A stretch of DNA of 64,000 nt, from contig NZ_JAPJZK010000001.1 of assembly GCF_026309355.1 (NCBI RefSeq), positions 5,910,501-5,974,500 of the forward strand, given 5' to 3'. The stretch comes from Spartinivicinus marinus. GTDB taxonomy: Bacteria > Pseudomonadota > Gammaproteobacteria > Pseudomonadales > Zooshikellaceae. Both the position numbers and the translations under genes were made by a program. Shown piece by piece: positions 53,888-63,300 of this stretch. The notes under the pieces are model-generated. The model searched no databases. It was given only the letters and a program-made list of their open reading frames with translations, and was not told the origin of the DNA. Numbering within the stretch: the stretch's first letter is position 1; each line of letters opens with the position of its first letter.

Positions 53888-55126
53888 CTATATTTCTGTA
53901 AAAAATCGTAATTGAGTTAGTGTCTTAAATTTGTTTTCGTTTAATTTCAGCCACTCTAATTTGACATTAAGCCGACTGATATACGCTTGAATCACCGTGG
54001 CAAAATCAATGCGATCTGCTTGATAAGACTCCAACGCCGCTTTTGCTTGTAAATTAGCCTCAGGAATTAATCGATGTTGATACAATGCAATACTGTCATT
54101 AATGCCTGTTATCTGTGACTGGAGCGACAGGTATTGTGAGCGCATCTTGCGTAATAACACTTCCCGTTGATAAGTAGCCGACTCACGCCGTATTTGATTA
54201 GCGGCCAGGGTTCTATCCTGTTTATTTTCCGTAAATAACGGTAAATCAAAGGTCACCATGGCAGAAACAAAATTGGCTCTATCATTGCCCATCGCATCGT
54301 CACCTTGTCTTAAGCCATAACCCAACTCAACACCCCATTGCGGTTTGTAGGCTTCTTTTGCCAACGCAATTTTATTGTCAGCTAAATCAACTTGTTTATT
54401 GCGCATTTCAACCATGGGATGTTTGAGTAATAGAGAGTCGATTGAGTTTGTTATAGAAGACCAGTGAGGTAATTTATTGGCAACCCGATTTATCTGTTGA
54501 TCAGGTAACCAGCGAGCGAGCATCGCCAATGAGGAATGTTGCTGTTTTTTTAGCTCAATAATCCGATTATCATGCCGACTTAAGGCGAGTTTTGCCTGAT
54601 AAATATCCTGCTGGGTTTTTCTACCAACCGAATAAAGCGACTCAGATAGCTCAATTAACTGACTAAACAAATAGCGGTCATTTTTCAGTAATTGAACGGC
54701 TTGTTGACTTCCCCAACTGCTAAACCAGGCGAGCCGGACTGCACGTTTAATTTCCAGCTTCCGTAACGCAGCACTGACTTGCTGATTAGCTGATTGAATC
54801 CCTAAGCCATCTCCTTGTAAGGCAAGTGTATTACCCCGAGGGAATTGCTGACGCACCCCAAAGCGCAATTGGGTCATATTTTCCTGATCAAAGTCAAAAG
54901 TATCATCAGGTACATTGATTGCGCCAACACTGACCATCGGATCAGGCAATGTATTAGCTGCCACTTGCTCTTCTTTTAGGGCACTGGCTTCTAGTTGACG
55001 ACTTGCAAGCCCTGGTTCATTGGTTAACGCTGTCTTGACTGCCTGATCAAGCATTAGACCTGAGTGAGCCTGCAACATGGGTACATAAATGGTAAAAAAA
55101 GTACACCACAATAACCGCGTAGGCAT
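53888..55126 (-). CDS. cusC: TolC-family outer-membrane efflux channel (CusC-like)
   Basis: About 412 aa outer-membrane factor, exporting metal delivered by CusA/CusB. Exported (LLWCTFFTIYVPMLQAHSG) with repeated long helices typical of TolC (NEPGLASRQLEASALKEEQ; LSLQSQITGINDSIALYQHR) and PLFTENKQDRTLAANQ in the second half. No lipobox Cys, unlike E. coli CusC. I start at the ATG at 55126 with AGGAGGG five bases upstream; the ATG at 55147 lies ahead of that ribosome binding site. First of the three cus transport genes. Confidence 0.92.
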   Translation of the reverse strand: MPTRLLWCTFFTIYVPMLQAHSGLMLDQAVKTALTNEPGLASRQLEASALKEEQVAANTLPDPMVSVGAINVPDDTFDFDQENMTQLRFGVRQQFPRGNTLALQGDGLGIQSANQQVSAALRKLEIKRAVRLAWFSSWGSQQAVQLLKNDRYLFSQLIELSESLYSVGRKTQQDIYQAKLALSRHDNRIIELKKQQHSSLAMLARWLPDQQINRVANKLPHWSSITNSIDSLLLKHPMVEMRNKQVDLADNKIALAKEAYKPQWGVELGYGLRQGDDAMGNDRANFVSAMVTFDLPLFTENKQDRTLAANQIRRESATYQREVLLRKMRSQYLSLQSQITGINDSIALYQHRLIPEANLQAKAALESYQADRIDFATVIQAYISRLNVKLEWLKLNENKFKTLTQLRFFTEI

Positions 55127-55295
55127 AATCCCTCCTATACCCTTCATGAATGCGTTTTAAGCTATAACGAAATAAATTAGTAATCGATTAAATAAAAATT
55201 TAAAAGAAAATGAGATATTACTTGGACGCGGCTTCACAACTCGCAAACGCAGTGTTACCAGATGCAACAGTAGTGGAACCGCTTTTAGGGAAAGG

Positions 55296-55715
55296 CTATT
55301 TCAGCCAACAGCAATGGCGAAGGTTAATGGGCGGGCTAGCTTGAACATACCGCAACTGTTGTTGACGTATGGCTAAGCCAATTGATGGGCCAATCAGCAG
55401 TTGAAGGAAAGGAATGATAAGGAAAAGCGCAAATAGGGGCTGTAATGGTAATTGTAATAATGACTGCCATTTATTCATAAACTGACAGGCGTTATTCGTG
55501 TCACTGCAAGCCATATCACCAGCATGTGATATATCATCACTTAATATTGATGCCATATGGTGCTGGGTTATTGTGCGATCCATACTGGCCATTGCATGAG
55601 TATCAGCAGCAGAAACCCATACCGTTAAACAGCCAACAAGATGCAACATAACCCACATCGCTAATAAAGCTAAGGCTATATGACTTCTCTGTTGTCGTAG
55701 TTTGTTTAACATCAT
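55296..55715 (-). CDS. Small membrane protein leading the cus operon
   Basis: 139 aa with two hydrophobic segments (HIALALLAMWVMLHLVGCL and LPLQPLFALFLIIPFLQLLIG) and between them a periplasmic-looking loop with Met, His and Cys (ADTHAMASMDRT, HHMASILSDDISHAGDMAC), residues that could bind copper. It is the first gene behind the MerR-type promoter at 55790-55820. Similar small proteins lead copper operons in other bacteria, but I cannot name a family. The start offers two adjacent ATGs and no strong ribosome binding site. Confidence 0.65.
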   Translation of the reverse strand: MMLNKLRQQRSHIALALLAMWVMLHLVGCLTVWVSAADTHAMASMDRTITQHHMASILSDDISHAGDMACSDTNNACQFMNKWQSLLQLPLQPLFALFLIIPFLQLLIGPSIGLAIRQQQLRYVQASPPINLRHCCWLK

Positions 55716-55789
55716 TATGCACTGCTTTACTAAGCATTTAGGCTGAAAAAACGGGCTAGTCTATAGCCCTGCTTCCAGAATAGTTGCCT

Positions 55790-55820
55790 ATCATAGACCT
55801 TCCCCCTACTAGAAGGTCAA
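55790..55820 (-). promoter_or_regulatory. CueR/MerR-type promoter of the cus operon
   Basis: On minus: -35 TTGACC, a 19-bp spacer, -10 TATGAT. A 19-bp spacer instead of 17 is the hallmark of MerR-family promoters, and the spacer contains the dyad GACCTTC-N9-GAAGGTC, close to the CueR box of copA promoters (ACCTTCC...GGAAGGT). Transcription would start about 70 bases before the first operon gene. No CueR gene is in the window. Confidence 0.85.
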
Positions 55821-55919
55821 GTCGTCCAATAAATTAATTAATAGTATTTTTAGTGTAGAGGAAAAATAGTTATTTTTAATGCTGTTTTATAATAACCCTA
55901 TATAAATGCTAGTCAAATG

Positions 55920-55932
55920 AGGTAGGCTACCT
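55920..55932. promoter_or_regulatory. 13-bp palindrome upstream of copA
   Basis: AGGTAGGCTACCT is a perfect palindrome about a central G, 104 bases before the copA start, with TATAAA just upstream. It could be an operator, although it does not match the CopR or CueR box well. Confidence 0.4.
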
Positions 55933-56035
55933 TGAATGAAAGAAATTGCACTACTTTTGTATGTGAACAATTACAATAATAACAAGCTCAAAATAATAAA
56001 TAGTGAAAGAACAAAATTGGTGAGGGAAATATCGA

Positions 56036-57895
56036 ATGACAACTTACAAGCTCACTCATCCACTCATCTCTCGCCGACAGTTTGTCACTGGCATTACAGC
56101 GGGTAGTTTACTTTGTAGTTTAGGTGCATCACCCATTTTGACTGCATCCCATACGGTTAAACGACAGGTACCACAAGTACTTTCAGGCAAACAGTTTACC
56201 TTGAATATTAGTTATCAACCGATGAATTTTACCGGTAGGGAACGCCAGGCAACCACGATTAATGGCACCATTCCAGCTCCTATATTGCGATGGCGAGAAG
56301 GTGATCGAATTACCTTAAATGTGACTAACCAGTTGGCTCATGATAGTTCTATTCATTGGCATGGAATTATTTTGCCCACCGATATGGATGGAGTACCCGG
56401 CTTAAGTTTTGCCGGTATTAAACCAGGTGAAACCTTTACTTATCAATTTACCGTTAACCAAAGTGGTACTTACTGGTATCACAGTCACTCTGGTTTTCAA
56501 GAGCAAACCGGGATGTATGGCGCTATTGTGATTGAGCCAAAGGAGCCAGATCCAGTAAACGCTGACCGTGATTATGTTGTGATGCTTTCAGACTGGTCAG
56601 ATGAGGCCCCTGAAACTATTTACGCCAAATTAAAAAAAATGAGTCATTACTATAATTTTCGTGAACGTACGGTAAGTGATTTATGGCGAGATATTAAAAC
56701 CAAAGGAGTGACTCAAACCTGGAATGAACGGGCCATGTGGAACCAGATGCGCATGAGTGAAACCGATCTTTCCGACGTAACCGGTTATACCTATACCTTT
56801 TTAATGAATGGTTTTACTCCCGAAGATAATTGGTTTGCTTTATTTAAAAAAGGCGAAAAAGTACGGCTGCGCTTTATTAATGGCGCAGCCATGACCATTT
56901 TTGATGTGCGTATTCCTGGCTTAAAAATGAAAATAGTCGCGGCTGACGGGCAAAATATCGAGCCTATTACAGTCGACGAATTTCGAATAGGTGTCGCAGA
57001 AACCTACGATGTCGTTGTTGAGCCAAATGCTAATAGCGCTTACACACTGTTTGCCCAAAGCATTGATAGAACCGGTTATGCCAGCGGTACTCTCACCCCC
57101 AACCCAGCCTTACCAGCGATTATTCCAGCGATGGAACCAGCCCCTTTGTTAGGCCACCAAGAGATGGGTATGGCACATGGCGGGCATGGTATGGATCATG
57201 GCACTAATAGCATGGATCATAGTCAACACCAAATAACACCATCGCATACTGGTGAAATAGACCATAGCCAACATCAGATGATGAAACACAACACAGGTGG
57301 TATGGATCACAGCCAGCATCAAGGTCATCAACAACCACTAGGTAAAGCAGGACTTGGCAGTAATAATGAAATCAAACACGCACCTACTGAATTTGGCCCC
57401 CATGTGGATATGCGTGCAGAAATGCCACAAAGTGGACTTAATGATCCTGGTATTGGGTTAAGAGATCATCAACGCTTGTATGGGCGTAAAGTGCTCACCT
57501 ATGCAGACATACATAATCTGTATCCTACTTATGATCATCGTGAGCCAAGCCGAGAAGTTGAACTCCATTTAACTGGCAATATGAACCGTTATATGTGGTC
57601 AGTGAATGGGATTAAGTTTGCCGATGCTGAACCATTACGACTGACATATGGTGAACGCCTACGCATCACCTTGGTTAATGACACCATGATGACTCACCCG
57701 ATTCACTTACACGGCATGTGGAGTGAGCTAGAAACAGGCGATGCCAACAATATCCCTCGTAAACATACCGTATTAGTTCAGCCTGGTTCTAAAATCAGTT
57801 ATTTGGTCACTGCGGATGCCAAAGGCCGCTGGGCATACCATTGTCATTTACTGTACCACATGCCCGGTATGATGCGAGAAGTGCGAGTGAGCTAG
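56036..57895 (+). CDS. copA: Multicopper oxidase, copper resistance protein CopA/PcoA
   Basis: 619 aa, exported by the Tat route (SRRQFVTGITAGSLLCSLG), thought to oxidise Cu(I) to the less toxic Cu(II) in the periplasm. Three cupredoxin domains with the four copper motifs: SIHWHGIILP, YWYHSHSGFQ, MTHPIHLHGMWSE and WAYHCHLLYHMPGM. Between domains 2 and 3 (~380-445) lies a Met/His-rich insert with repeated MDHSQHQ, which binds extra copper in CopA proteins; the same words fill the tail of CusB here. GAGGG lies upstream of the start. copB follows six bases after the stop. Confidence 0.97.
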   Translation: MTTYKLTHPLISRRQFVTGITAGSLLCSLGASPILTASHTVKRQVPQVLSGKQFTLNISYQPMNFTGRERQATTINGTIPAPILRWREGDRITLNVTNQLAHDSSIHWHGIILPTDMDGVPGLSFAGIKPGETFTYQFTVNQSGTYWYHSHSGFQEQTGMYGAIVIEPKEPDPVNADRDYVVMLSDWSDEAPETIYAKLKKMSHYYNFRERTVSDLWRDIKTKGVTQTWNERAMWNQMRMSETDLSDVTGYTYTFLMNGFTPEDNWFALFKKGEKVRLRFINGAAMTIFDVRIPGLKMKIVAADGQNIEPITVDEFRIGVAETYDVVVEPNANSAYTLFAQSIDRTGYASGTLTPNPALPAIIPAMEPAPLLGHQEMGMAHGGHGMDHGTNSMDHSQHQITPSHTGEIDHSQHQMMKHNTGGMDHSQHQGHQQPLGKAGLGSNNEIKHAPTEFGPHVDMRAEMPQSGLNDPGIGLRDHQRLYGRKVLTYADIHNLYPTYDHREPSREVELHLTGNMNRYMWSVNGIKFADAEPLRLTYGERLRITLVNDTMMTHPIHLHGMWSELETGDANNIPRKHTVLVQPGSKISYLVTADAKGRWAYHCHLLYHMPGMMREVRVS

Positions 57896-57900
57896 ACGTT

Positions 57901-58617
57901 ATGAATACAGCAATTAAATACGGCTTATTAATAAGTATAGGCTTCGGTTTATTTATTAGTGAACAGGTTTTAGCAGCCGCTGAAGATGACCCATTATTAA
58001 CCAAAATTATGGTCAACCAACTGGAATGGCGTGAAGCTGAAGGTGATAATCCGATCGCTTGGGATACTCAAGCCTGGGTAGGCAAAGACTTACATAAACT
58101 CTGGTTAAAATCAGAAGGTGAATATACCGATGGCAACACTGAAGAGTCTGAACTGCAATTATTATACAGCCGAGCAGTGGCGCCATTCTGGGATTTTCAA
58201 GCGGGCTGGCGTAGTGATTTAGAATCTGGCCCCGAGCGCCATTGGTTAGCGCTTGGTTTTCAAGGGTTAGCACCCTACTATTTTGAAACGGAGCCTTTTT
58301 TATTTTTAGGTGAGCATGGCCAAATCGAACTGCGACTGGAAGCTGAATATGAAGTGTTATTTACCCAGCACTTAGTGCTTACCCCAGAAATTGAGATAAG
58401 TGCATTTAGTAAAAATGATGAAGCCGTTGGGGTAGGATCTGGTCTATCGGAAGCAGAATTTAGCCTGAGATTACGCTATGAAATCAGGCGAGAGTTTGCC
58501 CCTTATATTGGTATTAATTGGTGGAGAAAATATGGCAAAACGGCTGACTTTGCCAGAGAAGAAGGGGAGGAAACGGATGATGTAAACTTGGTTGTTGGTG
58601 TGCGCATGTGGTTTTAG
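57901..58617 (+). CDS. copB: Copper resistance outer-membrane protein CopB/PcoB
   Basis: 238 aa outer-membrane beta-barrel that partners CopA in copper resistance. A signal peptide (YGLLISIGFGLFISEQVLA), then MVNQLEWREAEGDNPIAWDTQAWVG typical of CopB, alternating strands, FLFLGEHGQIELRLEAEYEVL and the ending VVGVRMWF with the C-terminal aromatic residue expected for BamA insertion. I use the ATG at 57901, just after the copA stop; a longer frame from 57841 overlaps copA and adds 20 residues before the signal peptide. The Met/His-rich N-terminal stretch found in many CopB proteins is absent. Confidence 0.95.
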   Translation: MNTAIKYGLLISIGFGLFISEQVLAAAEDDPLLTKIMVNQLEWREAEGDNPIAWDTQAWVGKDLHKLWLKSEGEYTDGNTEESELQLLYSRAVAPFWDFQAGWRSDLESGPERHWLALGFQGLAPYYFETEPFLFLGEHGQIELRLEAEYEVLFTQHLVLTPEIEISAFSKNDEAVGVGSGLSEAEFSLRLRYEIRREFAPYIGINWWRKYGKTADFAREEGEETDDVNLVVGVRMWF

Positions 58618-58710
58618 GTTTGCGACACCTCCACTAGCGAAGTAAACTCTGAGAACACTCTACATGTCACTTATTGTTAGGATACAGCACTCGGGGTATA
58701 AATAAGCACT

Positions 58711-60276
58711 ATGGAGTTAATTAGGGGCCAAAATATTTCGTTAGATTCAAAACAACCATTACGGATTGATATTGGCTGGCGCAGTTTAACAGCCGATCTG
58801 GGTTTAGAAGCCTATGGTTTAGCAGTAGACGAAAATAAACAGCTTACGACACCTGGCCACTTTTTATGGGGGGACAATGCTGTCATCACCGACCTGATTA
58901 CCCGGCACACACAAGGTAAACTGTTTGAGTTAACCCTACCTGTGCTCGCCACCCCCTACGAGCGGTTTTATATTGTGTTAGCTCTGCCTGTTAATAGTCG
59001 CTATAACTTTTCTCAGGTCAGCAATATCCAGGTCAGGGTAAATAGTGGTCAGGCGGCTCGTATTAATATTCCTAGCTGCTCCCCCGAAACAAAGTCGTTA
59101 ACTTTATTAGAAGTCTATCGCCATAAGGGCCAATGGAAGCTTCGCTTTATTGGCTTTGAGTCACCGAGCGACCTAAGTGCAGTAGCTGAGCAGTATCAAT
59201 TTAGCCTTCCCCAACCGCTCCAAGCCGATGATGGAATTTCTCTTGCTGAGGGAGCTGAGCTTGCACCAGGTGAAAACCTATCCCTTTCTGAGCACTTTTC
59301 CCATTGTAAACACTTGTTATGGCAGGCACGCAGTGTGCCTGGGTTAGATGATATTGAGTTAAACGTAGTAGCTGTCAATGTTGAAAGTCAGGTTAAAAAT
59401 ATTAAAGACTTTCTATACACAGCTAACCCTGTTCTTCGTGGTGATGGGGTAATTCTTACTAAAGCCAAAGGGGAAATTCATCTAGAGCAAATACCTAATG
59501 ACATTGCCAAGCTAGAATTACTGGTTACCCGCAGCCCAGAAACCAAGCGCTTTTCCAGTGTCGATTATGTAGAAACTCGCTTAGTCAGTGCAGTCACTGG
59601 CCAGCCTGTCTGTAAGTTTATCTTTGAAACCGCCGCTAAAAATTATAACAGTGCTATTTTGTTTGAGATTTATCGTCACCAGGGCGAATGGCGAGTACGG
59701 GGTATGGGCCAGGGTTATGCCGAAGGGATTAAGAAAATTGGTGAAAAGTACGGTTTTGCAGCCCCAAAACAAAGAAGTACAGCTTCTGTCGCCCAACAGC
59801 CAACGAGTAATCGATCAACCACACCATCCACTCAAACGCCCATACCTACGACAGTCGTTGACAATACCCCTACCCCTCTCCCGAAGCATCCTTACTTAGG
59901 CTATGGGGTTGCTTCTATGGGGGGGCTTATTTCATTACTAGGCTATACCAGTATCCCCATGCTGTTATTGGGCAGTGGTATGATTGCAGGTGGTGCCGCA
60001 TTCAGTTGGAAAACGCACACTAAAACCAAAGCGGCACAACAAGAGCATAATGAACGGATAATCCTTAATATGATTAAGGAGCGCAACTATCGAGTAACAG
60101 CGTTTGAACTGGCCTCCAGCCATACTATGACCATTGAAGAAGTCACTGTCATTTTGCAATACCTATGTGCCAAGGGTGCCGGCCAGGTTGAGATAGATGA
60201 GCATGGTAAGGAAATTTATGTGTTTGACAAAATGCGCAGTGATCATAACGCCTCAAACGAAACACATAATTGGTAA
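58711..60276 (+). CDS. Tandem TerD-domain protein with membrane segments
   Basis: 521 aa. Residues 1-190 and ~190-360 are two TerD-like domains: the second ends LFEIYRHQGEWRVRGMGQGY and the first LLEVYRHKGQWKLRFIGFES, the tail pattern of TerD/CABP folds (lIRh.geWkfrAiGqGf). The acidic calcium-site residues of TerD are partly replaced. A Pro/Thr/Ser-rich linker (~365-400) follows, then two hydrophobic segments (YGVASMGGLISLLGY; IPMLLLGSGMIAGGAAF) and a ~95-residue helical, winged-helix-like C-terminus (IKERNYRVTAFELASSHTMT). TerD proteins occur in stress-response and surveillance systems. No other ter gene adjoins. No clear ribosome binding site. Confidence 0.75.
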   Translation: MELIRGQNISLDSKQPLRIDIGWRSLTADLGLEAYGLAVDENKQLTTPGHFLWGDNAVITDLITRHTQGKLFELTLPVLATPYERFYIVLALPVNSRYNFSQVSNIQVRVNSGQAARINIPSCSPETKSLTLLEVYRHKGQWKLRFIGFESPSDLSAVAEQYQFSLPQPLQADDGISLAEGAELAPGENLSLSEHFSHCKHLLWQARSVPGLDDIELNVVAVNVESQVKNIKDFLYTANPVLRGDGVILTKAKGEIHLEQIPNDIAKLELLVTRSPETKRFSSVDYVETRLVSAVTGQPVCKFIFETAAKNYNSAILFEIYRHQGEWRVRGMGQGYAEGIKKIGEKYGFAAPKQRSTASVAQQPTSNRSTTPSTQTPIPTTVVDNTPTPLPKHPYLGYGVASMGGLISLLGYTSIPMLLLGSGMIAGGAAFSWKTHTKTKAAQQEHNERIILNMIKERNYRVTAFELASSHTMTIEEVTVILQYLCAKGAGQVEIDEHGKEIYVFDKMRSDHNASNETHNW

Positions 60277-60300
60277 ATATAACCAAGCAAAGCAGAGTTC

Positions 60301-60332
60301 TGGCGCATGCGAATCGATTGACACATGCGCCA
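60301..60332. terminator. Hairpin between the TerD gene and pilY1
   Basis: A 9-bp perfect stem TGGCGCATG / CATGCGCCA with a 14-base loop, between two convergent genes. No T-tract, so termination strength is uncertain. Confidence 0.6.
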
Positions 60333-60339
60333 CTAGCAA

Positions 60340-63300
60340 TTAATCAGACGTTAACTGTTGCCAAGATAGCCGGCCAGTATTCAAGCCCTCCAGATTTGTA
60401 CCAAAATCAGTGACATTACCTGTATGCTCCTGAATCACGATACGGTTACCAATAAAAGCAGGATCCGTCGGAATACCCGCTAGCCGTATACCTGAAACAG
60501 CGGTACCATTCGCCAGTTTATCCTTCTCATCAAACTCTCCATCATTATTTAAATCAAATAAAGGAGCTGTTTTAGAACGACCTCCCGTTAATGGATCAAG
60601 TCCTATCAGAAAACCACCCGGTAATGTGGCACAGGCCAATGCTGGATTAGGAATAACTGTCGTCGTTATCAGGCTATTGCCAATTAAAAATAATTTTCTT
60701 ACTGCACGCTCACCAGGAAATTCAATTGTCCCCGTTGCAGCTGAATTAGCATTAAAGTGCAGTTTCCAACCTCTCACTTTATTATCTCTTGAATAATTAA
60801 CGGGGTTATCACTTAAACTACGTGTTGTAAAACCACTGATTTTTTCAGTGGTATTGGTAAACTTCTGCTCAATCAGATCATTTTCACTGACAGGATAACC
60901 TTTTTTCTCAAAGTCATCCCAAATGCCGTACATGCTTTGAATTTCGGTTGAGCCAATATCATCGCGAGTCATCCAGGTGCCGGTGCCAATCACAACGACA
61001 ATACCCGTTTGACTTGTATTTCGCACCGCAATCGGCTGGTTAACAATAGGCTGAGGATTACCTTGTTTATCCTTAGCGGTAAAGATAATGGTTCCTTTCC
61101 ATGAGCTAATACTGCTTCCAGTTAAATCAAAGCGCCACAGATTCCCTTGTAAATCGCCAGCATATACATAATCAACCGTACCATTACCATCAAGATCTAC
61201 CGCCCGAGGTAAACCAATGCCATTAGGGGTAAGACGATCAACGCTGGATGCTTTTCCTTTGCCGGTGTCTATTTTGTAATAATCAGTCCCTAAGTTCCAT
61301 TGGCCATCGGTGCCATGCCCAGTTAATTTATTGAGAAACAAGATAGCATTACCATTAGCACTGGTACTATTGTAGCCATTACCAAAAATAGCCAACCACA
61401 ATTGCTCACCACCAGATGTAGCGTTAGTCATGGTGATAATGGGCCGGCTATAAGTAAAACCTAAGTCATTATCATCAGTTGCCGTAAACTCCCATAATAC
61501 TTTGGTTGCAGCACCAGCTTCCGTATCAAATGCTGTGGGGGTGGTTACATCCAAAGCAAAATACCCCCTGCCACCCGCACCTAACGCACCGATTAAAATG
61601 GTATGCCAGCTTCCTCCATAAAAAGCATCATTCACACTGGCTTTTTCATCAACATACATTTGATGCACATAGTCTGGGGAAGTGAGTTTATATAATTCTG
61701 GAAATAAAATATTCGGCACATAAGCAAACACCTCTTCGCCGGTTGATGCATTAAGCCCATGTAACATCCCATCATTAGCCCCCACATACAACATGGGTCG
61801 CCTAGAAGAGTTCGCTTTAGCAAAGCTTGAATAAGGTGAAGCGGTTGGATAAGGGCTATTATCGCGTCCAGAAAAAGCCGGGGCTCCTACATAGGTAGGT
61901 GTTGAATGAATAATATCCCCAAAGCGACCTTGACTGGATAACCGTTCACGAAACTGTCCCTTATCATAATTAATGCCTTCGTGGGTCTGATCCCCTCTTA
62001 AGTAGAAAAGTCGTTCATCGCCTATCTTGCCGTCGTTGTCCCCATAATTATTGGGTAAGGCAAATGGAACTGGATTATCTAAACTGGTCCGCTGAGTTTG
62101 ATTCAGGTTACTATCATAGTTAAAGGGAACACCTACTTTAGTACCATCAGTATTAATCCGGTAAGTAATAATATTACGATTATTAACATTATTACCGGCC
62201 AGTTTTTCATCCAGCTTTTTCGTAGCCGACCAGACGACGGTTGCTGTATCTACCTCACCGGTTTTAGCATCCACAGGATGCGCAAGCACATCGCCATTAT
62301 TTTGCTTGGGATTAAATAATGCTCTAAAAGCAAATGCATTAGCTTTAATGCTTTGGGTATTAAACGCTACGGCACTGGCTGCACCTGAATCGGATTTAAT
62401 TCGCCGAAAAATTTCCTGTAATCCATCTACCAGACGTTCGGGGTCTTCTGCACTTAAATATTCCCCACGACCGTTATAAGCGGCATGTAGCAAGTCATCA
62501 ACCTTAGCAAAATCACTGGCAAATGGATTTGGCCAATTAAATGCCACTTTGGGATCAGTTGGGAATGTTGCCACCGTTCCTTTTAAGCCAAAACCAATGG
62601 TAAAAGTAGCCATATGTTGATGCAGGCTATCTTCATCACTTAACAACGTTAGCGAACGCTGTTTATCGTATTTCGTAATGGGGACACTATTGGGCAGTCT
62701 AGAGAGATCTCGCTTGTAATAGTACATGGCCACATCAGCCAGGGTATTATGCTGACTATCAGCAAAAGCACCACCATCAAAGAGGTTATTGGTAGTGTCT
62801 CTATCCTGATTCCCTACCCCAGGAGAGCCGCCATTATAATAACCATCAGTCATCAACATGGCATAATTCTGCTGGCAGGTACCTATGGGCATTGGTTGGA
62901 TTGGACAACTTGATCCACTTGCATTAAAGCGATTACCCGATACACATTCAAAATATCTTCCGACATCCCTTAAATTACGTCTCAATGGAGTTCCATTTGC
63001 GGGAATCGGTGTACCATAGATTTTATCCAGCAATTTCTTTTTATTACCCGATAATACAGACGCATTTAACGAGGCAACAGGAAAGTTATTCGCTGTCGTA
63101 TTAATAGAAGTAAAACCGACACGAGCATTAGATAACCCTTCAATAACAAAACCTAATGCCCCTTTAGCGACTAAATCCCTGGAACGATAGTAAGCAAACC
63201 AATTAGCAAAATTCGTTTGTTCTTTTTTACTGAGGTTCTTTACCCTGACTTTTGTTTGTTCACCATTTTCAAAAATACCATCGCCATCATCTTTCCAGGT

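Larger units (their letters stand above)
55716..56035. other. 320-bp divergent regulatory region of the copper island
   Basis: Separates the minus-strand cus operon from the plus-strand copA-copB genes. Contains the MerR-type promoter for cus (55790-55820) and a 13-bp palindrome (55920-55932) on the copA side. AT-rich elsewhere, no gene seen. Confidence 0.7.

Noticed and set aside
55210-55344. 44-codon frame on plus starting MRYYLDAASQLANAVLP, which faintly recalls short phage-encoded proteins
   Set aside because: Overlaps the 3' end of the small cus membrane-protein gene, has no ribosome binding site and the resemblance is too weak to support.
58618-58640. TTTGCGACACC after copB, similar to the outer inverted repeat of repeat R2
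   Set aside because: Only about ten bases match and no core repeat follows, so chance is likely.
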